11,497 bases of DNA, taken from assembly GCA_020718525.1 (NCBI GenBank), contig DYRX01000011.1:17657-29153 (forward strand), read 5' to 3'. The translations under genes and the position numbers were made by a program. Under the pieces are notes generated by a model. It had not been told where the DNA came from. It saw only the letters and a program-made list of their open reading frames with translations, and searched no databases. Positions 1 through 8,302 of this stretch are shown piece after piece (the stretch's first letter is position 1; every line of letters begins with the position of its first letter). The DNA comes from Victivallis vadensis (GTDB taxonomy: Bacteria > Verrucomicrobiota > Lentisphaeria > Victivallales > GWF2-50-93).

Positions 1-2183
1 GTAAAAGCGATTCGGAAATGCTGGGAAGCAGTGCCATTGACACAATATACCCTGACGATCGTCCTCTGATTGCGGAGAAAATCGAGAGCGTCCTCAAAAA
101 TGGCAATTCTGAAATTGTGATCGGAAGAGTTCTTGTGAGAGGCGGTCCCGACTACAAGTGGCTTGTCATGACCGGGATGCGGAGCATCACAAACGGACAG
201 ACATATCTGGTAGGAATTGGAGTTGACATAAGCGAACAGAAGAGGGCGGAAGAAAAGCTTGCCGAAAGCGAAGAGCGCTTCAAGAGAGTCCTTTATGCAT
301 CCAATGATGCAATCCTGCTCATCTCGGACAACTCATTTGTTGACTGCAACGATGCTACCGCGAAAATGCTTGGCTATGAGAATAAAAATGATTTTCTGAT
401 GTCTCATCCATCGGAGCTTTCTCCTTTATTCCAGCCCGACGGAAGAGACTCGCGTGAAAAGGCGAACGATATGATCCGCACTGCTCTCACCCGCGGCTTC
501 CACAGATTTGAATGGACCCACAGGCAATCCAATGGAGAAGATTTTCCCGTCGAGGTTTCTCTTACGCCGATTCTCTATCAGGGCAAGGAGATGCTTTACT
601 GCGTCTGGCGCGACATCACCGAGATAAAGCGCGTCCAGGAATCCTTCGAGAAAAATCGCAGATTCCTCGAGGAAATCATAGAGAACAGCGGTTCGCTGAT
701 CTACGTGAAGGACTGCGAGGGCCGCTATCAGCTCGTTAACAAAATGTGGAGCGAACTGCTTGGGATAGGCAGGGCGACCACCATCGGCTCAAAGGACAGC
801 GATCTCTTCTCCCGTGAAGAGGCGGAGCGCTTCAGGGCGAACGACCTCTCCGTTATGAGCTCCCGCAGGCTGATTGAAGTCGAGGAGGCGCTGGAAATCG
901 CGGGCTTGAAAAAATATTTCAACACCGTGAAATTTCCCTTGTTTGCCGAGGATGGAACCGTGAATGGTGTCTGTGGAATGAGCACCGACATCACCCAGAG
1001 AAAGCAGGCCGCCATAGAGAAGGAACAGCTCCAGGAACAACTGCTTCAGGCGCAGAAGATGGATGCAATCGGACAGCTTGCCGGTGGAGTAGCCCACGAT
1101 TTCAACAACATGCTGAGCGTGATAATTGGCTATGTGGAGATGATTCTTTCCAGCGACAAATTCAAAATTCCTGACACACTCGAGTCGAATCTGCTCGAGA
1201 TTAAAAAAGCCGCCAGCCGTTCGGCGGAGCTGACAAGCCAGCTTCTCGCGTTTGCAAGAAAACAGACCATAATTCCGAAAATCCTGGATCTGAACGAGAC
1301 GATTGGCGGCATGGTGAAAATGCTGAAGAGGCTCATCGGCGAAAATATCGCACTCGAATGGCTCCCCTCGAAAGACATGCTCTGGACTGTCAAAATGGAT
1401 CCGACCCAGATCAATCAGATCCTTGCGAATCTCGCAATCAACGCGAGAGACGCAATATCTGGTCCAGGCATTTTAAGGATATCCACCGCGAATCTGAGCC
1501 TGGATCCTGACGATTTCATCCAAACGGAAATCCCGATGGGAGATTATGTCCTGCTGGCAGTGCACGACAACGGATGCGGCATGGGCAAAGAGATTCTCCA
1601 GCACATTTTTGAGCCCTTCTTTACGACCAAGGAAATCGGAAAAGGTACAGGGCTCGGACTGCCTACCGTCTACGGAATTGTAAAACAGAACAATGGCGGA
1701 ATCGAGGTGGAAAGCGAGCCTGGCAAGGGGACAATTTTCAGGATATATCTGCCAAGGGCTGAGAATGAAGAAAATATCGCGGAGCCCGATGACTTCAGCC
1801 CTCCTTCGCAGGGAGGCGGCAACGAAACAATTCTGATTGTCGAAGACGAAGAGTCAATCCTCAAGATGGCTGTGACAATTCTGGAGTTCTTCGGCTACAA
1901 AGTCTTTTCGTCAGCATCTCCTTTTGATGCCCTGGAGATTGCGCGACGACATCCGGAAATAAAACTGCTGGTTTCAGATGTAGTAATGCCTGGAATGAAC
2001 GGGAAAGAACTCCTTTCGCAGATTTCCGAGATCTGTCCCGAAATCAAGGTGCTCTTCATGTCGGGCTATACCGCGGATATAATCTCCAGCCAAGGCGCTG
2101 TGAACGAGGATTACATCTTTATGGAAAAACCATTTTCCGTTGACGAGATCTCTAATAAAATCCGCGAGGCGCTGGATTCCTGA
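1..2183 (+). CDS. Hybrid sensor histidine kinase/response regulator (5' partial)
   Basis: This gene encodes a two-component signalling kinase with its own receiver domain. The reading frame is open from base 3, and the first Met (base 18) lies inside a PAS domain (context SDSEMLGSS, then a YPDDR motif), so the true start is off-window. Numbering from that Met: the end of one PAS/PAC to about 80 (IGVDISEQK), a second PAS at about 83-205, a third at about 210-330 (MSTDITQRK), then a short coiled coil. The H-box has phospho-acceptor H360 in AHDFNN. The ATPase shows an N-box around N471/N475, G1 DNGCGMG (517-523), F-box FEPFF (531-535) and G2 GKGTGLGL (541-548). The receiver domain (about 603-720) has acidic residues E609/D610, phospho-acceptor D654 (SDVVMPG), S682 and K704 (EKPF). 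All catalytic motifs look intact. No membrane segment is visible in this part; one could lie upstream. The input signal is unknown. It ends 9 bp from the convergent regulator gene and its target is not evident. Confidence 0.95.
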   Translation, partial: KSDSEMLGSSAIDTIYPDDRPLIAEKIESVLKNGNSEIVIGRVLVRGGPDYKWLVMTGMRSITNGQTYLVGIGVDISEQKRAEEKLAESEERFKRVLYASNDAILLISDNSFVDCNDATAKMLGYENKNDFLMSHPSELSPLFQPDGRDSREKANDMIRTALTRGFHRFEWTHRQSNGEDFPVEVSLTPILYQGKEMLYCVWRDITEIKRVQESFEKNRRFLEEIIENSGSLIYVKDCEGRYQLVNKMWSELLGIGRATTIGSKDSDLFSREEAERFRANDLSVMSSRRLIEVEEALEIAGLKKYFNTVKFPLFAEDGTVNGVCGMSTDITQRKQAAIEKEQLQEQLLQAQKMDAIGQLAGGVAHDFNNMLSVIIGYVEMILSSDKFKIPDTLESNLLEIKKAASRSAELTSQLLAFARKQTIIPKILDLNETIGGMVKMLKRLIGENIALEWLPSKDMLWTVKMDPTQINQILANLAINARDAISGPGILRISTANLSLDPDDFIQTEIPMGDYVLLAVHDNGCGMGKEILQHIFEPFFTTKEIGKGTGLGLPTVYGIVKQNNGGIEVESEPGKGTIFRIYLPRAENEENIAEPDDFSPPSQGGGNETILIVEDEESILKMAVTILEFFGYKVFSSASPFDALEIARRHPEIKLLVSDVVMPGMNGKELLSQISEICPEIKVLFMSGYTADIISSQGAVNEDYIFMEKPFSVDEISNKIREALDS

Positions 2184-2192
2184 TTCGCCTGT

Positions 2193-3242
2193 TCAGGCAA
2201 ACTCCTCAAAAACAGCCTTGATCTTTTCTGTCGCCGCCCTTCCACTGCCGATCCGAGCCCGTTTTGCAAGAAGCTCCGTTCCTTTTCTGCCCATTTCCTC
2301 GAAGTTGTAGCGGATCAAGAGGGTTCTGCCAAGTGCAAATTCTGGCGGCTGATAAGCGAAGCCGCTGATTACGCCGAGACGGACGTTTTTCCAGACTCGC
2401 AGGAGTCCTTCAAGCCTCTTCAGTTCCGGATAGTCCATTATAACCGCGCTTGTACCGCTTTCGAAAAGCTTGCGTAGAATTTCCTGGGACTCGGACTGCC
2501 TGCGGGGTGCTTCGAGAACGACGCGGTTTTCATCGTACTTTATGGAATGCGCTTCCAACGCCCGCTTGTATCCCTTAAGCCTTGCTTGATAGTCAGGATC
2601 AATAAATTCGCCGGCACCATCAACTATACCAGGTATGATCGCCAGATTTCGATGCCCCTCGGAAATGAGCTTGTCAGTCAAGATGAATGCATCATCTTCG
2701 CTGTCTGTGACTACGCAGTCAATACCGAATGACGCGCTGTCATAGTCCAGGGAGACTGCAGGAATTCGGATATCGCGAAGTCCTGCAAAAAGCCTGTCGT
2801 TGCGCATATCGAGGACAAGCACTCCGAATACTCCGCTTCTGCTGGAAAGCGCGGAGATGAAATTTTCGACCAATTTGTCGGGATCTTTGAAAAGCGCCGA
2901 AGATATGTGGATGTCCCTGGATATTTCCGCCGCGCCTCTCGCGATACCCGAAAATATCCACCAATGAAAACTGCTTTGTTCAAGTACCGACTGGGATGGT
3001 CCAAGAACAAATTCTATATTGCCAGGGCGCTCCGTCAGAGGAACCGGAAAAAAGCCGCGACCGTGCTCCGCCCTGACAATTCCATCGTCAACCAGCTTGT
3101 TCAGCGCCTTTTCAACCGTTGCCTTGCTTGCGCCTGTCTGGGCAATTAGCTTGTGGATAGAAGGAATTGGACGGGTGGAATCCACTGATGGGCTCGAATA
3201 ATTTGATTTAACCCACTCGTATATCTTCTCTGCCTTTGTCAT
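2193..3242 (-). CDS. GntR-type HTH / LacI-type sensor-domain transcriptional regulator
   Basis: This is a 349-residue cytoplasmic DNA-binding regulator of chimeric type. Residues 1-67 form a GntR-family winged helix: RPIPSIHKLIAQTGASKATV contains the helix-turn-helix, and GRGFF is the wing. Residues from about 74 to 349 resemble the periplasmic-binding-protein-like effector domain of LacI/GalR repressors, including the typical SEGHRNLAIIPG stretch (about 219-230) and ARLKGYKRALEAH. This layout is known from AraR-like regulators, which bind a sugar or sugar phosphate and usually repress carbohydrate genes. The start is supported by a purine-rich GAGAG motif 4 nt upstream of ATG. The gene follows the GH31 gene by 63 bp on the same strand, so it is probably the local regulator of the two upstream enzymes. 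A perfect palindrome at 3296-3314 lies in its upstream gap and is a candidate operator. The ligand cannot be read from sequence. Confidence 0.9.
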   Translation of the reverse strand: MTKAEKIYEWVKSNYSSPSVDSTRPIPSIHKLIAQTGASKATVEKALNKLVDDGIVRAEHGRGFFPVPLTERPGNIEFVLGPSQSVLEQSSFHWWIFSGIARGAAEISRDIHISSALFKDPDKLVENFISALSSRSGVFGVLVLDMRNDRLFAGLRDIRIPAVSLDYDSASFGIDCVVTDSEDDAFILTDKLISEGHRNLAIIPGIVDGAGEFIDPDYQARLKGYKRALEAHSIKYDENRVVLEAPRRQSESQEILRKLFESGTSAVIMDYPELKRLEGLLRVWKNVRLGVISGFAYQPPEFALGRTLLIRYNFEEMGRKGTELLAKRARIGSGRAATEKIKAVFEEFA

Positions 3243-3295
3243 AAAACTCTCTTTTCTGTGCTGACATATGAAAGTTAATCTATAGTAGGGTTCCG

Positions 3296-3314
3296 ATCGT
3301 CTGGTTCAGACGAT
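3296..3314. promoter_or_regulatory. Perfect 19-bp palindrome, candidate operator or mRNA hairpin
   Basis: The sequence ATCGTCTGGTTCAGACGAT has two perfect 8-bp arms around GTT. It covers the last codons and stop of the GH31 gene and begins 54 bp upstream of the regulator ATG. No T-run follows on either strand, so it is not a canonical intrinsic terminator. A weak promoter-like hexamer TACTAT (- strand, 3287-3282) lies just downstream, with a poor -35-like TCTGAA inside the palindrome at 17-bp spacing. LacI and GntR-type regulators bind palindromes of this size, so autoregulation is plausible. An RNA stem-loop that stabilises or attenuates the GH31 message is the alternative. Confidence 0.5.
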
Positions 3315-5669
3315 GAAGAGCTTCTGTTCAACACCCGCCATTTTGATTATGAATGGTTTGATCTTCTGTGTTTTCCCATTCAATTTGATCGAATCAAAAT
3401 TGCCGTAGAGCACGAATCTGGCATTGCATTTTCCGTATCCGTCCTCTTGAAGGGCAGACCTTATTTCCAAGGAACTGCCAGAAACTTTTGCAGACAGAGC
3501 CAGTCTCGAGCGCCTGCCATTTTTATAGTCGTAGCTTTCTCCGTCGTCGAAGAAGTACTCGCAGTTGGCATCGCCATTTTCACCGGGCTCCAGCAGAATA
3601 TGAAACTCGATTTCCTTCGGCTTGAAACTGTTGTCGCCGCCAATTTCGCCTGCGGCGAGAGGGATTATGGTGTCCGAGCGCAGATATATCGGAGTCTGCG
3701 TCTTGGATATCCGGTCTTCTCTGATCATGCGGCCACCCTCAATCCACTTCGATTCGCGGAGCGAGAACCACCTTCCACCTGGTAGAACGACGGTTCTGCT
3801 TGAACCGGGATTGACGAGCGGAGCATTCATCACTGCGGGTCCAACCATGAACTGATCGTCTATTTTTGCAAGCGGGAGCTCGGGCAAATCCTGGAAATCA
3901 TAGAAAAGCGGGCGCATTATGGCCTCTCCTGTGTTCTCCTGCCCGATGAAAAGATTGTAGAGATATGGACGGAATTTGTAGCGCAGTCTGATGTAGTCGC
4001 GAAGAACCTCGACGCTGTCGTTGTCGAATACCCAGGGCTCCTGCCTCAGCGCCCCTCTGCATGAATGATTCCTCAGCACAGGGAAAAGAAATCCCGCCTT
4101 CATCCAAGCCAGCATGAGCCCCTCGGTCACATCGCCGCCAAAGCCTGCAACATCGGGTCCGTTGAAAGGAATTCCCGACAAGGCAAGGTTCAGCGTCATC
4201 GCGATCGAGCTCTTGAGGTGATGCCAGTTGCTGTAGTTGTCTCCAGTCCAAATCGCGGTGTATTTGCCTGATCCCGTGCATCCTGAGCGGCAGAGAAGGA
4301 AGGGACGGCGATTCGGTCTTGCCGCCAAAAAGCCTTCCCTGGACGCCTTTGCCATGCCAAACGCATACTGATTATGGAAAGTCTCGTGCGGATTTTTTCC
4401 ATTGTCAAACATCATCTGCATGTTGTCAACATGCCCCGTGGCAGGATCGTTCATGTCTAGCCAGGCGCCTGAGACGCCGGTTTCTGCGAATATTTTGACC
4501 CATTTCGCCCACCAGGCACGCCCTTTTCCGGTGGAGAAATCAGGAAAGACCGTTTCACCTGGCCAGACCAGGCCTACATAGTCAGTTCCTTCAGGAGTCT
4601 TGCAGAAAACATCGTCTTTTTTGCCGTCGTCATAGACTTTGTATCCTTTCTCCATCTTCACTCCTGGATCGAGAATAGGCACAATTCTTCGGCCCTTTTT
4701 TCCAAGCTTTTCGAAGGCGTCCTTCTGTCTGGGAAATTTTGATTCGTCCCAGGTGAAGACCCGGTAGCCGTCCATATATTCGATGTCGAACCAGAAGCCG
4801 TCGCAGGGGATTTTGAATCTGCTGAAGTTCGAGTCGAGATAGTCCATGTCCTCGAGCGACTCGTAGCCCCATCTGCATTGCTGGTATCCGAGCGCCCAGG
4901 CAGGCGGCAGAGGCGTTTTTCCGACCAGTGACTGGAGCTTGCGCGTGAGCTCCGGAAGAGAAGGTCCCACGATGATGTAGATTTCGGGCATGCCGTCTTC
5001 GCATCCCATCCAGAAACAGCCCTTGTTCTGCTCGCCTTTCACCGCCATCTGCCCAGCGATATTGCTTGTGCTCGCAGTGCTTGCGAATGTTACCATTGGA
5101 TTGTCGAGCAGGATTCCAATGTAGCTGTTGTTTTTCTTGACGATCAAATAGGGGATCGAGACATACATCGGATCCGGGTGTCCGTTTATAAACACGTTCG
5201 AGTCGAAGTCTGCCCAGACGTCGGTATTCCAAAATTTTGTCCTGATATTGGACAGCTCCAGACCTTTCTGTTTTTCGCCCAACCCATAGAACTGGAAGGA
5301 TTCCTCTTTTTCGAAGAGAAATAGGGAGGATTTTCCACAGAGGCCGAAGGAATGGCCGGAAGGGCTTGAAAGCAGTGGCGCGCCGTCATTGCCCAGCACC
5401 TTGAATCCAAAATTGCGGTCAAAGACCAGTCCGGCTTTGCCGCCTATTCCGCCACCATGTCCGCATTTGCTTTTGGGAGGCGTGGAAAGACCTGCCTGGC
5501 TGAAGTTCTTGCTCCAGAGATTTGGCGAAGAGAGGGAAATTCTGTATATTCCGCCTTCATACTCTTCGAACGACAATTTCAGCTTTTTGCTTCCAACGGC
5601 GACAGTCTTGCCGGATAGCGTGCTGGCGTATGCGAAGTTCGCAGGATAGAGATGTTTGTGGAAATACAT
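3306..5669 (-). CDS. Glycoside hydrolase family 31 (alpha-glucosidase/alpha-xylosidase type)
   Basis: This is a 787-residue retaining glycosidase of family GH31. The N-terminal beta-sandwich (about 1-245) carries the family motif FYGLGEKQ (127-134). The (beta/alpha)8 barrel starts near 255 (LPPAWALGYQQCRWGY) and includes the substrate-pocket strand GFWFDIEYMDG (291-301, D295). The nucleophile is D405 in GAWLDMNDP. The acid/base is D477 in IWTGDN, followed by SGIPFNGPDVAGFGG and the RNHS segment (533-536). Beta-sandwich domains follow from about 590. Length is normal for GH31. The glutamate usual after Asn in DMNEP is Asp here (D408). There is no signal peptide, so it probably acts in the cytoplasm on imported oligosaccharides. 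The start is supported by GAGAGG 5 nt upstream of ATG. It lies 85 bp after the 830-residue enzyme gene and 63 bp before the regulator. Specificity (alpha-glucoside, alpha-xyloside, alpha-galactoside or sulfoquinovoside) cannot be settled; I see no decisive sub-family signature. Confidence 0.94.
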   Translation of the reverse strand: MYFHKHLYPANFAYASTLSGKTVAVGSKKLKLSFEEYEGGIYRISLSSPNLWSKNFSQAGLSTPPKSKCGHGGGIGGKAGLVFDRNFGFKVLGNDGAPLLSSPSGHSFGLCGKSSLFLFEKEESFQFYGLGEKQKGLELSNIRTKFWNTDVWADFDSNVFINGHPDPMYVSIPYLIVKKNNSYIGILLDNPMVTFASTASTSNIAGQMAVKGEQNKGCFWMGCEDGMPEIYIIVGPSLPELTRKLQSLVGKTPLPPAWALGYQQCRWGYESLEDMDYLDSNFSRFKIPCDGFWFDIEYMDGYRVFTWDESKFPRQKDAFEKLGKKGRRIVPILDPGVKMEKGYKVYDDGKKDDVFCKTPEGTDYVGLVWPGETVFPDFSTGKGRAWWAKWVKIFAETGVSGAWLDMNDPATGHVDNMQMMFDNGKNPHETFHNQYAFGMAKASREGFLAARPNRRPFLLCRSGCTGSGKYTAIWTGDNYSNWHHLKSSIAMTLNLALSGIPFNGPDVAGFGGDVTEGLMLAWMKAGFLFPVLRNHSCRGALRQEPWVFDNDSVEVLRDYIRLRYKFRPYLYNLFIGQENTGEAIMRPLFYDFQDLPELPLAKIDDQFMVGPAVMNAPLVNPGSSRTVVLPGGRWFSLRESKWIEGGRMIREDRISKTQTPIYLRSDTIIPLAAGEIGGDNSFKPKEIEFHILLEPGENGDANCEYFFDDGESYDYKNGRRSRLALSAKVSGSSLEIRSALQEDGYGKCNARFVLYGNFDSIKLNGKTQKIKPFIIKMAGVEQKLFIV

Positions 5670-5705
5670 TCTTGCCTCTCTTTGTTTCGGTTCAGCTATT
5701 TGTAT

Positions 5706-5734
5706 TTGTCATTCCTGCCAAAATAACATGACAA
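5706..5734. repeat. Short inverted repeat between the two enzyme genes
   Basis: TTGTCAT (5706-5712) and ATGACAA (5728-5734) are perfect 7-bp inverted arms with a 15-bp spacer, in the 85-bp gap upstream of the GH31 gene. The arm centres are 22 bp apart, about two helical turns, which would suit a dimeric regulator. An RNA hairpin with a 15-nt loop is also possible. No T-run follows, and no convincing -10/-35 pair is visible here. Seven-base arms can arise by chance. Confidence 0.3.
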
Positions 5735-5754
5735 TCCATTTTTTCAAAAGCTCT

Positions 5755-8247
5755 CTATTTTTTCGGGCTTTTTCCGGGGAATATGTCAATCTCATGGACA
5801 GCTTTGCCCGGCAGGAGCAATTTCACGTATCGAGATTCGCCAGCTTTCTCAACGGCAAAATTCTGTTTTTTTCCGGAGAGCCAAATCTGCGGATTGCTTG
5901 CCTTTCCAATCGGAACACGGAGTTCCGTTGCTTCCGCAGAAGACGTGATGGTCAATTTGATCTTTCCATGTTTTTTCTCCCAGACATATGCCGCATAGCC
6001 GCCGGAAGCTGGGTATTTCGCCGTGACCTTGACAAATTTTTCATTTGTGAAGCTCCAGCGGGGGGAAATTTCAAGACGGCTGAAAGCCCTGCCTAGATCC
6101 GCAATGCCGGCAAGCCCTTCCAGCATGGCAGTCACTACTGCGGAAGCACCCCATCCGTCTGGAATTCCAAAGGAAAGATCGCTTTGTGGAAAAAGGACCG
6201 GACTCTCGCAAAGAGTCATCGCCGAAACAAAATAGGAAGCTCCATTCTTCATCGCTCTGAAGACTATTTTCGATACCTTTTTTTCGGGATGCGGGTTGTT
6301 CCAGCCCCAGATGAACACTCCCACATTGTCGAATTTTCCGCTCGAGCCTCTCCAGGCAATCTGATATTCAGGCCAGCCTTTGTCCATTTTTGGCGCATGC
6401 CCGCCGATTCCGCATTCTCCGGATTCGGGCATGAACCAGTTGTCAATATTCTTGCCGCATTGGATGTATTCGGTTTCAGCCGTGCCATCCGAGTAGAGCA
6501 GTTCAATTTCTGAGGCTGTTCCGTAGGCAGACGCCGTATGAAGAAGATAGAGCGACTTGAACTTGGCGTTCACAGAAACTGCAATTTCATCGGCGTATCC
6601 GGGTCTGCGTCTGGAAATCCCGATTCCCAAGTCCTTGACATGGAATGGGATGCCATGATATTCCAAAGTACCTTCCGGCATGTTTGACAGGTCGTTGCCC
6701 TTCTCTCCCCAGCCGCCAGACACGCGCCACGCGTGGCTCACGTTTGCGAAATTCGCTAGATCAAGGGATTTGAATTTCCTTGCAGGCATTCTTGTCTTCG
6801 GATTTCCATTGAAGCAAACATGGAGGTGTCCCTCGTGCTTTTTGGCGAGACCGAGCAGTCGGTCAAGAATATCCACGCCATATTTTTCCTCTCCGAACGC
6901 GAAAGATCCTCTCGCGAGCTCGCCAGCCACAATTGTGGATACGCCTCCATTCATGTATTGCCAAAGAGAGTTCTGATCCCCGAATCCCTTTTCAAACGGA
7001 GGAAAGCAGTTGTAGAATTCCCCAGGGCTGTTTTTCGGCATCTCCCTGCGGATTCGCTTGTACGTCTCTATTATGGATCTGCTCTTGTCGTAGCCAATTC
7101 CGCGGCTTATGGAGTATGCGTTGGACAGTGTGACCTGCCTGCTCTCATCGGTGCCGCCCATATTTCTGGAGAAGGACGGATCTTCGCTGACATGGTGGGT
7201 GTAAAAATTCCCGTTCCAGGCAATATTTTCCAAGCGGGACAGCAGATTGTCCGAAAGTCTTTCATACTTCACAGCCTCTTTGCCGCGCTTCGCGTGTCTA
7301 AGCATTTCCGCCAGGAAACGGCATGAAGCCGCCATTCCAGTATTGTCGCCAAACATTATCCCGAACACGGTTTTGCGCGGGTTGAAGCAATTGTCGCCGA
7401 GAGTGAATTCGGCATCGTCATTGTGAATGAAATCCCAGGTGTCTATGGTGTAGGCCCTTTTCAGGAGCCCGAATTTTCGGCTCCAGCGATATTTGTCTGT
7501 GATCGAGTATTCCAGCGCCCTTATGCAGTTATCCAAATATTTCCACATCCATTTGTCGTCTCCTGTCGCCTTCCAAGTGTGATACAGGCATTCTATGAAG
7601 AGAAATTCCACATCGTTTTCCACCGGAATCCTCTGAAGAGTGTGAGCTTTTCCAGTTCCATCTGCATTCGCATGGACAGTCCGAACGAAAGAGCCCTCCT
7701 TGAATGTGTAGTCCCTCCAGTTCTGGACGTCTTTTCGCTTCGGAGCAATTCTTTCAAATAGCATTCCATCCTCTCTCTGCGTGTCGGCGTAGAGTTCGAA
7801 GCCTGTCTTGAGATCATGATGGAAATATTTCATTCCCTTCAAAGTATGGGTGTGATCGCGGAGCCATCGGATAAAATAGAAATATGTCTTGCCCCTGAAA
7901 TGGACATACTGGGATCCTTCGCCACTGCACGAGTGCAGAACAGTCAAATGCAGATCTTCCAAAAAGGCGCGGTATTTGCCGGATCCGTCTTCGAGCTTTG
8001 TTGATGCGTCAACTCGGAATGTGAATGTCGAAACTAGCCTGCCTTCGTCGAGAATCAGCGCCGTATGAGTTCCCAGGGAAGCTCCAATCCTGAAAGCGAA
8101 TTCACCGGAGCTGGATATTTTTCCTGAGACATATTCGTCCCCGTTCCCGTCTAGAACTCTGATCATGGATCCCGGCAGATCCGAAAAGAGAAGGCGATCA
8201 AGCGGCTCGTAGGCTGATCTCGACGGATTCGCCACAATTTCATTCAT
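5755..8247 (-). CDS. Predicted (alpha/alpha)6-barrel glycosidase-like protein, family unassigned
   Basis: This is an 830-residue protein I cannot name precisely. Residues about 20-80 look like a small beta-sandwich. Residues about 110-490 are helical with aromatic and acidic clusters typical of six-hairpin glycosidases: RWLRDH (127-132), DTQREDGML, TIDTWDFIHNDD (267-278), FGDNTGMA, and LWQYMNGGVST (428-438), which recalls the QNGG segment of debranching-type enzymes. Residues about 550-685 form a beta-rich module (LLYSDGTAETEYI, WGWNNPHPEKKVSKIVF) like accessory beta-sandwiches common in Lentisphaerae/Planctomycetes enzymes. After it the chain returns to a barrel-end-like segment, DGWGASAVVTAMLEGLAG (697-714), then RLEISPRW and a C-terminal beta domain. 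This suggests a module inserted before the barrel is completed. Candidate catalytic acids are D131, D269, D272 and E409, but none is proven. There is no signal peptide. AGGAAG stands 6 nt before the ATG. It probably shares a transcript with the GH31 gene and may act on the same glycan. Confidence 0.75.
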   Translation of the reverse strand: MNEIVANPSRSAYEPLDRLLFSDLPGSMIRVLDGNGDEYVSGKISSSGEFAFRIGASLGTHTALILDEGRLVSTFTFRVDASTKLEDGSGKYRAFLEDLHLTVLHSCSGEGSQYVHFRGKTYFYFIRWLRDHTHTLKGMKYFHHDLKTGFELYADTQREDGMLFERIAPKRKDVQNWRDYTFKEGSFVRTVHANADGTGKAHTLQRIPVENDVEFLFIECLYHTWKATGDDKWMWKYLDNCIRALEYSITDKYRWSRKFGLLKRAYTIDTWDFIHNDDAEFTLGDNCFNPRKTVFGIMFGDNTGMAASCRFLAEMLRHAKRGKEAVKYERLSDNLLSRLENIAWNGNFYTHHVSEDPSFSRNMGGTDESRQVTLSNAYSISRGIGYDKSRSIIETYKRIRREMPKNSPGEFYNCFPPFEKGFGDQNSLWQYMNGGVSTIVAGELARGSFAFGEEKYGVDILDRLLGLAKKHEGHLHVCFNGNPKTRMPARKFKSLDLANFANVSHAWRVSGGWGEKGNDLSNMPEGTLEYHGIPFHVKDLGIGISRRRPGYADEIAVSVNAKFKSLYLLHTASAYGTASEIELLYSDGTAETEYIQCGKNIDNWFMPESGECGIGGHAPKMDKGWPEYQIAWRGSSGKFDNVGVFIWGWNNPHPEKKVSKIVFRAMKNGASYFVSAMTLCESPVLFPQSDLSFGIPDGWGASAVVTAMLEGLAGIADLGRAFSRLEISPRWSFTNEKFVKVTAKYPASGGYAAYVWEKKHGKIKLTITSSAEATELRVPIGKASNPQIWLSGKKQNFAVEKAGESRYVKLLLPGKAVHEIDIFPGKSPKK

Positions 8248-8302
8248 ATTGAGCTTCCTGTGATAAAATTAGTCGGGCTCTATTTTTTTCAGACTGGCAA
8301 CT

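Noticed and set aside
2187..2198. Small inverted repeat GCCTG-TT-CAGGC between the convergent kinase and regulator genes as a bidirectional terminator.
   Set aside because: The stem is only 5 bp with an impossible 2-nt loop (4 bp if relaxed), and no T-run follows on either strand.
3303..3309. GGTTCAG shared with 5689-5695 in the next intergenic gap, as a repeated operator half-site.
   Set aside because: Only seven bases match, the second copy is not part of a palindrome, and the match is asymmetric about the palindrome centre.
3898..5232. Long opposite-frame and same-strand shadow frames inside the GH31 gene (for example 4630-5232).
   Set aside because: They lie wholly inside a gene with intact GH31 motifs, have low-complexity Arg/Gln-rich translations, and show no ribosome-binding site or domain.
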